Made by a program: the position numbers and the translations under genes. A stretch of DNA of 64,000 nucleotides from Desulfitibacter alkalitolerans DSM 16504 (GTDB lineage: Bacteria; Bacillota; DSM-16504; Desulfitibacterales; Desulfitibacteraceae): assembly GCF_000620305.1 (NCBI RefSeq), contig NZ_KK211100.1, positions 985,275 through 1,049,274 on the forward strand. The letters run 5' to 3'. Below the pieces are notes generated by a model, which saw only the letters and a list, made by a program, of their open reading frames with translations, did no database searches and was not told where the DNA came from. Below are positions 28,872 to 37,458 of the stretch, piece by piece (positions within the stretch are counted from its first letter, which is position 1; each line of letters starts with the position of its first letter).

Positions 28872-30053
28872 TTACTTATCCTTAAGGGCGGCCACTCCAG
28901 GCAGCACCTTTCCTTCTAAAAATTCTAATGAAGCTCCTCCACCTGTAGAAATATGATAAATAGAGTGGGCAACGCCAACCTTTTCCACAGCTGCTACTGA
29001 GTCTCCACCACCTATGATGGTTTTACCTTCACATTCTGCCATGGCTTTTGCAACCACCTCTGTTCCCCTTGCAAATTTATCTATTTCAAATACTCCCATT
29101 GGTCCATTCCAGAGTACAAGGGCTGAGTTTCTTATGATCTGGGCAAAGGCTTCTGCTGATGCCGGACCTATGTCAAGTGCTTTATAGCCTTCTGGCACAT
29201 CCCCCCGTATTACCTGGGTTTGGGCTTCTTCGTTCATTTCTTGTGCTATGACCATGTCTACTGGCAACAGGAGGTTAACCCCAAGGGTATTAGCTTTTTC
29301 TTCTATTGCCTTTGCCAGCTCCAGCTTGTCTTCTTCTACTAAGGAATCAGCCATATTAACTCCTCTTGACTTCAGGAAGGTGTTGGCCATGCCCCCTCCT
29401 ATTATGAGGTTATCTACTTTGTTTACAAGGTTTTCTAAGACTGCTATTTTGTCTGATACTTTTGCTCCTCCTATTATTGCTGTGAAGGGCCGGGCCGGGG
29501 TTTCTAATGCTTCTGTTAAAACTGACAATTCTTTTTCAAGGAGTAGTCCGGCTACTGCCGGTATGTATTCTGCTACTCCTACTGTGGAGGAGTGGGCCCT
29601 GTGGGCTGCTCCAAAGGCATCATTGACAAATACTTCTCCAAGGGCTGCTAATTCTTTTGATAGCTCCTTATCATTTTTCGTTTCTCCTGGGTAAAAGCGT
29701 GTGTTTTCCAACAGAAGTATTTCTCCACTTTTTAATTCTTTTGCCATTTGCTTTGTTTCCTGTGATGTGCAATCCTTAGCTTGTTTTACTTCTTTATGTA
29801 ATAGTTCAGATAGCCTTTTTGCTACTGGTTCCATGCTGTATTTTGCTTCATATTTTCCTTCTGGTCTTCCCAGGTGGGACATTAGTATGATTCTACAGCC
29901 CTGGTCCATGAGGTATTGTATTGTGGACAGGGCTGCTCTGATTCTTGTGTCATCTGTGACGTTTCTTTGGGAATCTAATGGCACGTTAAAGTCAACTCTT
30001 ACTAGTACGCTTTTTTCTTTTAGGTCAATGTCTTTTATAGTTGCCTTGTTCAT
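28872..30053 (-). CDS. pgk: phosphoglycerate kinase
   Basis: A 393-aa two-domain kinase making ATP from 1,3-bisphosphoglycerate. Visible are LVRVDFNVPLD (substrate Asp/Asn), ILMSHLGRPEGK, ENTRFYPGE, the hinge AIIGGAKVSDKI, and the nucleotide loop IIGGGDSVAAVEKVG near the C-terminus. ATG at 30053 follows GGAGGTAAAATA; the frame is open for 67 more codons upstream but these run through the repeat at 30174-30202 and lack a ribosome site. Confidence 0.98.
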   Translation of the reverse strand: MNKATIKDIDLKEKSVLVRVDFNVPLDSQRNVTDDTRIRAALSTIQYLMDQGCRIILMSHLGRPEGKYEAKYSMEPVAKRLSELLHKEVKQAKDCTSQETKQMAKELKSGEILLLENTRFYPGETKNDKELSKELAALGEVFVNDAFGAAHRAHSSTVGVAEYIPAVAGLLLEKELSVLTEALETPARPFTAIIGGAKVSDKIAVLENLVNKVDNLIIGGGMANTFLKSRGVNMADSLVEEDKLELAKAIEEKANTLGVNLLLPVDMVIAQEMNEEAQTQVIRGDVPEGYKALDIGPASAEAFAQIIRNSALVLWNGPMGVFEIDKFARGTEVVAKAMAECEGKTIIGGGDSVAAVEKVGVAHSIYHISTGGGASLEFLEGKVLPGVAALKDK

Positions 30054-30173
30054 TAATATTTTACCTCCTAGTGATAATTGGGTTTTGCAACTATCCAGGT
30101 ACGAAAACTTACTGTTTAGGTACAGGGTCATATGGTCTTTGGTAAATGGAAACACCGTCTTGTTCTTTAAAAT

Positions 30174-30202
30174 ACCAGCCAGCGGAACCGTCCCCCCGGT
30201 TG
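30174..30202. repeat. AACCGTCCCC palindromic repeat, copy 3 (gap-pgk gap)
   Basis: ACCAGCCAGCGGAACCGTCC followed by CCCCGGTTG. It abuts the gap stop codon with no spacer. It shares most positions with the reverse complement of copy 2 and the core with copies 1 and 4. Confidence 0.85.
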
Positions 30203-31201
30203 TTATTTCATCATGTATTTGGCCAGGTCTACTACTCTGCAGGAGTATCCCCATTCATTGTCGTACCAGGCAAGGACTTTAACCTGGGTGGATTCCATGA
30301 CCATTGTGGATAGGCCGTCTATTATGGAGGATAGTTGGCTGCCGTTATAGTCTTTTGATACTAAGGGCAGCATGTTGAAGTCTAATATGCCCTTCATTGG
30401 TCCCTTTGCTGCTTCTTCTAAGGCTTTGTTTACTTCTTCTACGTTTGTTGGCTTTTCTACTTCTACTACCAGGTCTACTACTGATACGTTTGCTGTTGGT
30501 ACCCTCATGGCAAAGCCGTTTAGTTTTCCTTTTAGTTCTGGTAGTACTAAACCTACTGCCTTGGCTGCTCCTGTTGTGGTTGGTATTATGGATAATCCGC
30601 AGGCTCTTGCTCTTCTTAGGTCTTTATGGGCCTGGTCCAGGTTTCTCTGGTCATTGGTGTAGGCATGTACTGTTGTCATTACTCCGTATTTTATTTTGAA
30701 GTTATCATGCAGCACCTTGGCTACCGGAGCCAAACAGTTTGTTGTGCAGGATGCGTTGGATACTATTTTATGGTTGTCAGGGTCATAGATTCCTTCGTTT
30801 ACTCCCATTACTATGGTTGCGTCTTCGTTTTTAGCCGGTGCTGAGATGATAACCTTTTTTGCTCCGCCGTCCAGGTGGGCCTTGGCTTTTTTGGCATCTG
30901 TGAATACTCCTGTGGATTCTACCACCACGTCTACTCCTAATTCTCCCCAGGGGATTTGTGCGGGGTCTTTTTCTGCATAGACCTTAACTGGCTTGCCGTT
31001 TACTAGAAATGAGCCTTCTCCTACTTCTACTTCTGCATCCCATACTCCATGTACTGAATCGTACTTAAGCAGATGGGCATTGGTTTCTGCGTCTGTTAGG
31101 TCATTTACTGCTACTACTTCTACCATGGGATCTTTTTCTGCTATTCTGTGTACAAGTCTACCTATTCTTCCAAATCCATTAATACCGATTTTAATTGTCA
31201 T
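30203..31201 (-). CDS. gap: glyceraldehyde-3-phosphate dehydrogenase
   Basis: A 332-aa NAD-dependent dehydrogenase. The Rossmann start is [17 protein letters not shown], Asp in VVAVNDLTD indicates NAD preference, the catalytic Cys lies in [13 protein letters not shown], and the C-terminus [15 protein letters not shown] is canonical. It opens the glycolytic gene run. The cggR repressor gene that usually precedes gapA in Bacillus is not present here. Confidence 0.98.
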   Translation of the reverse strand: MTIKIGINGFGRIGRLVHRIAEKDPMVEVVAVNDLTDAETNAHLLKYDSVHGVWDAEVEVGEGSFLVNGKPVKVYAEKDPAQIPWGELGVDVVVESTGVFTDAKKAKAHLDGGAKKVIISAPAKNEDATIVMGVNEGIYDPDNHKIVSNASCTTNCLAPVAKVLHDNFKIKYGVMTTVHAYTNDQRNLDQAHKDLRRARACGLSIIPTTTGAAKAVGLVLPELKGKLNGFAMRVPTANVSVVDLVVEVEKPTNVEEVNKALEEAAKGPMKGILDFNMLPLVSKDYNGSQLSSIIDGLSTMVMESTQVKVLAWYDNEWGYSCRVVDLAKYMMK

Positions 31202-31431
31202 TATTTTACCCCCTATAATTTATATAATTTATTATTCTCATTTTATTCTAATCTATTAAACTAAAAGAAAGGGATTAAGTGAAGCAGCAACCACACTGTA
31301 TTAATACTATAATACAATACAACAATTTTCCAGGAAAATCCTCTCTTAAATATGGAAAAAATAAAAAATAAGACGAAATGGAAGATTACCATCCAAATAA
31401 TACAATATTGCAAATATGCATTATTATAATA

Positions 31432-31460
31432 ATTTTAAACCCATATGTAATAATTGTCAA
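31432..31460 (-). promoter_or_regulatory. predicted promoter of the gap-pgk-tpiA-gpmI-eno run
   Basis: On the minus strand, TTGACA (31460-31455), a 17-bp spacer and TAAAAT (31437-31432). The -35 box is an exact consensus. Confidence 0.75.
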
Positions 31461-31491
31461 AAGTATATTTAAAACTTTTCACACCTTGGCG

Positions 31492-31530
31492 AAAAAAATT
31501 TACAGAATTCCATTGAACTCTGTAAATTCT
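31492..31530 (-). terminator. aminotransferase gene terminator
   Basis: AATTTACAGA and TCTGTAAATT form a perfect 10-bp stem with a 12-nt loop; on the minus strand a run of seven T follows. It lies about 35 nt past the aminotransferase stop. Confidence 0.9.
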
Positions 31531-31564
31531 TTACCGTTTTATTAGCTATTGCTAACCTTGTGCT

Positions 31565-32758
31565 CTAAATATTTCCTGCAACTAAATCATTTATACGGTC
31601 AAGGCCCTTTTTCATGTACTCAATGGAGTTAGCATAGGAAAGTCGTATGTTTCCCGGAGAACCAAAGGGTGATCCAGGCACAACTGCCACATAAACCTTT
31701 TCCAAGAGCAGTTTAGCAAATACGTTATCATCCTCTATGGTAACTCCTCCTATTGTTTTTCCATATAGACCACTGATATCTGGAAATGCATAGAAAGCAC
31801 CCTTGGGGATTTGACAGGTTATTCCAGGTATTTTGTTTAATTCATCTACTATGAATTTACGTCGTTTATCAAATTCCTTTCTCATTTCTTCCACTGCATC
31901 CTGGTTTCCAGCTATTGCTTCATAGCTGGCCTTTTGGGTCATTGAGGCTGGAGCAGATGTTGCATGACTTTGAAATGCATCCATGGCTTCAATAATTTCA
32001 TTTCCTCCAGCAGCATAGCCAATCCTCCATCCTGTCATTGCATATGCTTTAGAGACCCCATTAATTGTAACGGTCAGTTTCTTAATGTCCTCACCAAAGG
32101 ATGCTATACTTACATGCTTTTCATCATCGTAGATTAGCTTTTCGTAGATTTCATCTGAGATAACATAGATATTATTTTCTACACACACCTGGGCAATTTC
32201 TCTTAACTCAGCTTCTGTATAAACAGCACCTGTTGGGTTGCTGGGACTATTGATAATTACTATTTTTGACTTAGGGGTTACTGCAGCCTGAAGCTGCCGG
32301 GCGGTCATTTTATACCCGGTTTCACCTGTAGTTGTAATAGTAACTGGAATACCATCTGCCATTTTAACCAGCTCGGGATAGGTAACCCAGTAGGGAGCAG
32401 GAATGATTACCTCGTCACCCACATCACATAATGCCATAATTGCGTTAAATAGACTGTGCTTTGCTCCTGAGGAAACTATTACTTGATCTGGTGTATACTT
32501 AAGATTATTTTCCTTCTCCAGCTTTTCACAGATGGCATCTCTCAGCTCCTTGATGCCAAGGTTAGGTGTGTACCGGGTAAAGTTGTCCTCTATTGCCTTT
32601 ATTCCTGCAGCTTTGATATTGTCAGGTGTATTAAAATCTGGTTCTCCAGCCCCAAACTCAATGACATCATGTCCCTGAGCTTTTAGATTCTTGGCTACCG
32701 CTACCAGCCCTAGTGTTGGTGAAGGTTCAATTTTTTTAACTCTTTGGGATAAAGACAT
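31565..32758 (-). CDS. class I PLP-dependent aminotransferase (aspartate aminotransferase type)
   Basis: A 397-aa enzyme of the Ib aspartate-aminotransferase group. SPSNPTGAVYTEAEL binds the cofactor ring, the VISDEIYEKLIYD segment holds the cofactor Asp/Tyr, the Schiff-base Lys lies in VSKAYAMTGWRIGY (near residue 238), and the C-terminal Arg in GNIRLSYANS binds the substrate carboxylate. Aspartate/2-oxoglutarate is the most likely pair, but related enzymes act on other amino acids. It stands alone between the SCIFF peptide gene and gap, with its own terminator. Confidence 0.9.
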   Translation of the reverse strand: MSLSQRVKKIEPSPTLGLVAVAKNLKAQGHDVIEFGAGEPDFNTPDNIKAAGIKAIEDNFTRYTPNLGIKELRDAICEKLEKENNLKYTPDQVIVSSGAKHSLFNAIMALCDVGDEVIIPAPYWVTYPELVKMADGIPVTITTTGETGYKMTARQLQAAVTPKSKIVIINSPSNPTGAVYTEAELREIAQVCVENNIYVISDEIYEKLIYDDEKHVSIASFGEDIKKLTVTINGVSKAYAMTGWRIGYAAGGNEIIEAMDAFQSHATSAPASMTQKASYEAIAGNQDAVEEMRKEFDKRRKFIVDELNKIPGITCQIPKGAFYAFPDISGLYGKTIGGVTIEDDNVFAKLLLEKVYVAVVPGSPFGSPGNIRLSYANSIEYMKKGLDRINDLVAGNI

Positions 32759-32843
32759 AATAATCTTCCTTCCTTTTATAAGATATCCAATTATACAACA
32801 ACCATGTACTGCGTATTTTTTGCTTTTTTGAGTCTAAATACTC

Positions 32844-32868
32844 AAAAACCCGGGGGTTGCCCGAGTTT
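32844..32868 (-). terminator. SCIFF gene terminator
   Basis: On the minus strand AAACTCGGG and CCCGGGTTT form a 9-bp stem with one G-U pair and a short loop, followed by T residues, 6 nt after the SCIFF stop codon. Confidence 0.85.
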
Positions 32869-32873
32869 AATGG

Positions 32874-33026
32874 TCAGTTCTTTTCACAAAGTTGGTTTCC
32901 TACAGTACAAGAAGTTTTACAAGCTGACTGACATGAAACCTGACATTCTCCACACCCACCACTTTCCTGGGTTTTTTGAAGCTGTGATTTTAAAATAGTT
33001 TTAATATGTTTTAGCTCTCTTGCCAT
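32874..33026 (-). CDS. SCIFF six-cysteine ranthipeptide precursor
   Basis: A 50-aa frame with ribosome site AAAGGAGGG and ATG at 33026. It starts MARELKHIKTILKSQLQK and continues with a core holding exactly six Cys at residues 25, 28, 32, 36, 40 and 47, including SCQSACKTSCTVGNQLC. This is the SCIFF family (six cysteines in about forty-five residues), nearly universal in Clostridia, whose Cys are linked by thioethers made by a radical-SAM enzyme. No such enzyme gene is nearby: the neighbours are rpoN and an aminotransferase. It has its own predicted promoter and terminator, so it is a single-gene unit. The natural role of SCIFF is uncertain; regulatory roles have been proposed. Confidence 0.95.
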   Translation of the reverse strand: MARELKHIKTILKSQLQKTQESGGCGECQVSCQSACKTSCTVGNQLCEKN

Positions 33027-33119
33027 TCTAACCCTCCTTTATTACCCCGTGCTGCATGATTTAATGTTTCCTTACCTCATAAAATGCTTGTTAATACAAT
33101 ACTTCTTACTTCTTGCCCA

Positions 33120-33148
33120 ATTATAGCACTATTAATTACTAAGGTAAA
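33120..33148 (-). promoter_or_regulatory. predicted SCIFF promoter
   Basis: TTTACC (33148-33143), a 17-bp spacer and TATAAT (33125-33120) on the minus strand, with an extended TGC before the -10. It lies about 95 nt upstream of the SCIFF start and just past the rpoN stop. Confidence 0.65.
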
Positions 33149-33198
33149 TATTATCAATTATAAGTATTCAGTATACAGCAAATATCTCCTCATATAAG

Positions 33199-34599
33199 CT
33201 AGTATCTTTTTCTCCTGCTTGTAGATGCCATGCCAAGCTCACACCTGTACTTGGCTACAGTTCTTCTGGAAATTTTTATTCCCTGTGCCTTCAGCATATT
33301 TGTTAACTGCTGGTCTGTATAGGGTTTAGCACTATTCTCATTAGACACGAATTCCTTCAGCATCTTTTTAATACTTTCAGAGGAAACACCACTCCCAGAA
33401 TAGTTATCAACACCACTGGCAAAAAAGAATTTTAATGGGAAAACACCTTGAGGTGTCTGAATATATTTATTATTTGTTGCCCGACTAACTGTTGACTCAT
33501 GGATCTCTAACTGTTCAGCTATCTGTTTTAAATTTAAAGGCTTTAAGTGCTTTACTCCCTTTTCAAGGAAGCTCTTTTGGAACTCTACTATACAGTTAAC
33601 CACCCTATATAAGGTAAGTCTTCTTTGCTCAATGCTCTTTATTATCCACGCAGCCGAGTTTAATTTTCCTTCTATAAATTTCTTGGCATTAACATCAACT
33701 GTATCTGCTGATAGTAACCTTCTATAAACTGGATTGATCCCCAATCGTGGCGTATATACATCATTGACAATTACAATGTATTCACCTTCCACCTTTTCCA
33801 CAACCACATCAGGAACAATATACGTGGTTTGCTCTGAGTCAGCGAACCAGCGACCAGGCTTGGGGTCAAGGGTTTTAATATAATCTACTAACTGCTGTAC
33901 CTCTTCCGGTGTAATATCAAGGCTTTTAGCTATTTTCAACAGCCTTCCACCGGCTACATCTTCTAAATGATACTTTATTACCGAGGTTAACAAGGAGTTA
34001 AGCTCAAGTTCCTTTTCACTTATTTGCAGCAATAGGCACTCTACCAAATCTCTTGCAGCCACACCTGGAGGATCAAAGGACTGAACCAGTTTTAATACAG
34101 CCTCTACCTGGGACATGGGATAAGAATACATTTCCCCAATTTCTTTTAGTGAAATGCATAAGTATCCATTCCTGTCCAGGTTGCCAATAATAAATTGGGC
34201 AATTTCCTTCTCTCTTGCATTACAACAGGAGAGCTTCAATTGGTTTAATAAATATTCTTCCAGGGTTGGTGCCTTTGTCAAAAAATTATCATAATTTACC
34301 TCTTTAGCTTCCTCACGAGGTTGTTTCACATACCCAATATCCCGGTCTTGAAAGTATTCATGCCAGTCAACGTCAAATGCCTCATTGTCTTCTTTTTCTT
34401 CCTTTGCAGCAGCAACAGTTTCCTCTGTGCTATCTTCGGCAGTTTCTATTTCCAGGGCTGGATTCTCTAAAATTTGTTCCTGTACAAATTCTGCTAACTC
34501 AAGAGAGGAGAGCTGCAATACAGTTATAGCCTGTCGCAGTTCTGGAGTCATTATTAACTTTTGGGTTTGTTGTAAGTTAAGTTCAAAGCCCATTTGCAT
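33199..34599 (-). CDS. rpoN: RNA polymerase sigma-54 factor
   Basis: A 466-aa sigma factor. The N-terminal activator-interacting region LQQTQKLIMTPELRQAITVL is followed by a Glu-rich linker (about 50-95), the core-binding domain, and at the C-terminus the RpoN box SRRTVAKYR, which contacts the -24 element. ATG at 34599 is used, 8 nt after AAGGAG. Sigma-54 needs enhancer-binding activators; none is in the window. rpoN upstream of the gap operon is a common clostridial arrangement. Confidence 0.96.
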   Translation of the reverse strand: MQMGFELNLQQTQKLIMTPELRQAITVLQLSSLELAEFVQEQILENPALEIETAEDSTEETVAAAKEEKEDNEAFDVDWHEYFQDRDIGYVKQPREEAKEVNYDNFLTKAPTLEEYLLNQLKLSCCNAREKEIAQFIIGNLDRNGYLCISLKEIGEMYSYPMSQVEAVLKLVQSFDPPGVAARDLVECLLLQISEKELELNSLLTSVIKYHLEDVAGGRLLKIAKSLDITPEEVQQLVDYIKTLDPKPGRWFADSEQTTYIVPDVVVEKVEGEYIVIVNDVYTPRLGINPVYRRLLSADTVDVNAKKFIEGKLNSAAWIIKSIEQRRLTLYRVVNCIVEFQKSFLEKGVKHLKPLNLKQIAEQLEIHESTVSRATNNKYIQTPQGVFPLKFFFASGVDNYSGSGVSSESIKKMLKEFVSNENSAKPYTDQQLTNMLKAQGIKISRRTVAKYRCELGMASTSRRKRY

Positions 34600-34779
34600 A
34601 AAACCCACTCCTTAAAAAGACATTTAGACTTGGGAATTTCTCAATTACATTGTCAATGTCTTATTTTATATATTCTAGGTAAATTACATATTTCCTTCTC
34701 ATTTCCCTTGGTTATATTTATTCACCAACCTACGATTAATACTAGGTGAACAAGAAGATTCTTGTTGGTTATTATTGTA

Positions 34780-36696
34780 TTAATTAGGATTTATGGGCAA
34801 TTCAACAACAAATGTTGTTCCCTCATCTTTTTTACTTTCAATGGACACCTTACCCTTGTGGCGCTCAATAATTTTATAGCTGATGCTAAGACCAAGACCA
34901 GTTCCATCATGATTTGTTGTAAAAAAGGGATTAAAGATATCCTTAATTATGTCTTCTTCAATGCCAATACCATTATCTTTGAAATTCACTATTATAGCGT
35001 CTTTCTTTTGAGAAATTGACATTTCTATACGCTTAGAAGGAACCTCTGCCATGGCCTTTAACGAATTTAAGGTTAGATTTAAAAAAACCTGCTTGATTTG
35101 CTTATCGTCCCAGTTAACTGTGGGGTTTTGGCTGTCTACATGCTGCAGCACCAGTTTGGTTTTATTTAAAAGACAGTGAGCTTCAATTAGATGATATATT
35201 TCGTTAAAAACCTGTCTTAAGGGTTTTGGACTGAACACAGGCTCAGATGGTCTTGCAAAGGCCAGAAAATCACTTATAATTGAATTCGCTCTATCGCTTT
35301 CTTCCACTATTAACCTTAAGGTATCATCTATGTTTCCTGGATCGACTCTTCTCAGAAGCAGCTGGGCAACACCTTTAATTGTGGTTAGAGGATTTCTAAT
35401 TTCATGAGCCACTCCGGCGGCTACTTCACCTAAAGCTGCCAGCTTATCAGCCTGCATGAACTGCCTATCCCTGTGTCTCAGCTCTGTCACATCATTAATT
35501 AGAAATGTTACACCCTGAATATTCTTTTGGATATCCTTAGTAATCCCTACAGATATGAGCACTTCCCTGGGGGTTTTTTCAACATTGCAGGTAAGTGTAA
35601 TTTCATCATTTAGAACATTCTCAGGAAGCTTTAATGTTTTTTCAATGTAATCAGAAAAATTACAACAAAATGTATTTTTGTAGTGTCTTAAAAGTGCCTT
35701 GCTCTTATTAATAGCAAAGAATTCACATGCCTCATTATTTAAAAAGGTTACCCTGCCTGATGCATCAATTGTAATAAGGGGCATGTTAATAGACTCAGTT
35801 ATAAAATCAACCTTTTGCTTTAATGTATGCAGGATGTTAGTTTGACTAAGATCTTTGATCATTATTAATTTGCCTAAATATTCTTCCTTATCATCATATA
35901 TTAAAGAAATGTTAATTAAATTATAATCTTTAATGAAAATGCTCTCGTGATTTAGGCTGTCGCCGTCGGACCTGCAGTAAATATCAGTAAGATAGCTCTC
36001 TTTAACACAGTCTATGGTCTTTTCCAAAACATCATCTTTACTCATATCTAACAGCTTTTCAGCAGCAGCGTTAAAAATTCGGACTATACTCTCATTGTCT
36101 ATATAGATGATTCCAGCATCATTGTTTTCTAGAATACATTTATCCCTATGGGCAATTTCAATTAAACTCCTTCTCATTTTCTCTTCTGTTTCCAATAAAT
36201 TTCCTATTAACCAGATTATAAGGAGTGATATGGAAGAAAAAATTAGCAAGTCTTCTATATTATATGGAATTGCTCCCAGAAAAAGCTCTAAGATAAAAAA
36301 TGCTAATATTACAATGGCAGTTATTATTAAACCAATTTTTTTCCCATGCTTTATAATTACTATAACCATGGGCACAAAAAAAAGAGTTCTAGTGACAAAG
36401 GAATTAATTAAATAAACCAAAAAAAGTACTGTTAAAATATATACAGTTACTATAAATATCTCAGTTAACAAAACTTTTTTACTGGCATCTGGCTTAATTC
36501 TACCCAAAAAAACCAGAGTAAGCAGCCCCAGGAAACTTAACACCATTAATGCATGAAAAGAATCCATACTCGCAAAGTCTGCAGATTTAAATTGCAGATA
36601 CCAAATAATAACAATAAAATGAAATGCTATTTGAAACATTACAAGATATTGATTTATTTTTTCTTTTCTCTTGTATTCAAAACTTAAGATATTCAT
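34780..36696 (-). CDS. multi-TM PAS sensor histidine kinase
   Basis: A 638-aa kinase. Residues about 15-170 form six or so membrane helices, followed by two PAS-like domains (about 185-300 and 305-410), the HisKA box GEVAAGVAHEIRNPLTTI (phosphorylated His near 426), and the ATPase domain with NLTLNSLKAM (N box), DNGIGIEE (G1) and GTGLGLSISYKI (G2). It is 11 nt from the small membrane-protein gene upstream and follows the agrBD genes, so it may sense the Agr peptide. It resembles KinB/AtoS-type kinases and not the GHKL-type AgrC. No response-regulator gene is adjacent. Confidence 0.9.
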   Translation of the reverse strand: MNILSFEYKRKEKINQYLVMFQIAFHFIVIIWYLQFKSADFASMDSFHALMVLSFLGLLTLVFLGRIKPDASKKVLLTEIFIVTVYILTVLFLVYLINSFVTRTLFFVPMVIVIIKHGKKIGLIITAIVILAFFILELFLGAIPYNIEDLLIFSSISLLIIWLIGNLLETEEKMRRSLIEIAHRDKCILENNDAGIIYIDNESIVRIFNAAAEKLLDMSKDDVLEKTIDCVKESYLTDIYCRSDGDSLNHESIFIKDYNLINISLIYDDKEEYLGKLIMIKDLSQTNILHTLKQKVDFITESINMPLITIDASGRVTFLNNEACEFFAINKSKALLRHYKNTFCCNFSDYIEKTLKLPENVLNDEITLTCNVEKTPREVLISVGITKDIQKNIQGVTFLINDVTELRHRDRQFMQADKLAALGEVAAGVAHEIRNPLTTIKGVAQLLLRRVDPGNIDDTLRLIVEESDRANSIISDFLAFARPSEPVFSPKPLRQVFNEIYHLIEAHCLLNKTKLVLQHVDSQNPTVNWDDKQIKQVFLNLTLNSLKAMAEVPSKRIEMSISQKKDAIIVNFKDNGIGIEEDIIKDIFNPFFTTNHDGTGLGLSISYKIIERHKGKVSIESKKDEGTTFVVELPINPN

Positions 36697-36707
36697 AGGA
36701 TATCTTC

Positions 36708-37166
36708 CTAATAATTTTTATTTTTTCCTCTAAAGTATTGGATTGTAAATCCTGTTAAGAACAGTAGTAGCGTAGATGGGGCACCCATGACTATTCTTAA
36801 TAATGTATTACCAGCAATTTCTTCTAACCTTATATCAAAAAGAAACATAATAAAGCTGAAGCTTATGAATTCAAATACTAGGAGAAGTACAGCAGCAATT
36901 AGAACAGCAGTCACTACCTTGATGATATCATATTTTGTAAAATATAATACAATTACCGACAGCATAAGAATAAGTAGAACTGTATGAATTCCAAAGGCTA
37001 CTGGTAATAACCTAACAAAAAAAGCCGCAGCCGCAAGTAAAGCTCCCAATAATAAAACATTTTTCCAACTAAAATTTGCTTTTAAAACAGCTAATGTTAC
37101 AAAAACTAGTGCAGCAGATTCAGGTATTCCATGAAAAATTACTAATAATAATGGCAACTCAATCAA
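36708..37166 (-). CDS. small integral membrane protein of the agr cassette
   Basis: A 152-aa, almost wholly hydrophobic protein with four or five helices (for example NVLLLGALLAAAAFFVRLLP). The N-terminal FHGIPES motif followed by helices reminds me of the membrane-input halves of clostridial peptide-sensing proteins, but I cannot name a family. TTG at 37166 is the start, after AGGAGG. It lies between agrD (with its terminator) and the PAS histidine kinase, 11 nt from the latter. I infer that it supplies sensing or transport for the kinase. Confidence 0.7.
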   Translation of the reverse strand: MIELPLLLVIFHGIPESAALVFVTLAVLKANFSWKNVLLLGALLAAAAFFVRLLPVAFGIHTVLLILMLSVIVLYFTKYDIIKVVTAVLIAAVLLLVFEFISFSFIMFLFDIRLEEIAGNTLLRIVMGAPSTLLLFLTGFTIQYFRGKNKNY

Positions 37167-37214
37167 TTTCTTAACCTCCTAATTTCAAGTCAGCTATTAT
37201 ATTTCGACAATTTT

Positions 37215-37267
37215 TGCACTAATCCTGCACCTGTTAGTTCAAGTGTATTAATTAAAGTTTTAGTGCA
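37215..37267. repeat. inverted repeat upstream of the kinase transcription unit
   Basis: TGCACTAA at 37215-37222 and TTAGTGCA at 37260-37267 are perfect inverted repeats 37 nt apart. On the minus strand the inner arm lies around the -35 position of a TATAAT box at 37201-37196, which has no proper -35. This fits a site for an activator, but is not proof. Confidence 0.45.
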
Positions 37268-37295
37268 GCTCAAATTGGAGGTTTTTCATTTCAGT

Positions 37296-37320
37296 AAAAA
37301 GAGGCGGTTTCCCACCCCTT
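37296..37320 (-). terminator. agrBD terminator
   Basis: AGGGGTGG, loop GAAA, CCGCCTCT with two wobble pairs, followed by TTTTT on the minus strand, just after the agrD stop. Confidence 0.75.
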
Positions 37321-37326
37321 AAGTTA

Positions 37327-37458
37327 CTACTTCCTTAAGCTTTTTGGCATTTCAGGCTGATAATTCCACCCGAAGCATGCACCAGCAGCACTTACAAAAG
37401 CAAGCATTGTTAAAATGTATGCCGCTCCTGTTAAGGCTAAAAATCTAAGTTTTTTCAT
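37327..37458 (-). CDS. agrD: AgrD-like cyclic lactone autoinducer precursor
   Basis: A 43-aa peptide. The N-terminus MKKLRFLALTGAAYILTM is the amphipathic membrane leader, the middle SAAGACFGWNY holds the single ring-forming Cys28, and the tail QPEMPKSLRK is the charged recognition tail typical of clostridial AgrD (YQPExPKSL). AgrB would cut before the tail and close a thiolactone on Cys28, giving a ring beginning CFGWN; the exact C-terminal cut is not certain. ATG at 37458 lies 9 nt after GGAG and overlaps the agrB stop by 14 nt, so the two are coupled. Confidence 0.93.
   Translation of the reverse strand: MKKLRFLALTGAAYILTMLAFVSAAGACFGWNYQPEMPKSLRK

Larger units (their letters stand above)
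31202..31564. other. gap leader and promoter region
   Basis: About 360 nt without a gene. It holds the aminotransferase terminator (31492-31530) and the predicted gap promoter (31432-31460), leaving an AT-rich leader of about 220 nt before gap. No recognised riboswitch fold was seen in that leader. Confidence 0.6.

Noticed and set aside
30053..30254. N-terminal extension of pgk by 67 codons
   Set aside because: It runs through the repeat element and the gap stop region; a strong ribosome site precedes the ATG at 30053.
32804..32998. 64-codon plus-strand frame opposite the SCIFF gene
   Set aside because: No ribosome site; the minus strand holds a recognised peptide with promoter and terminator.
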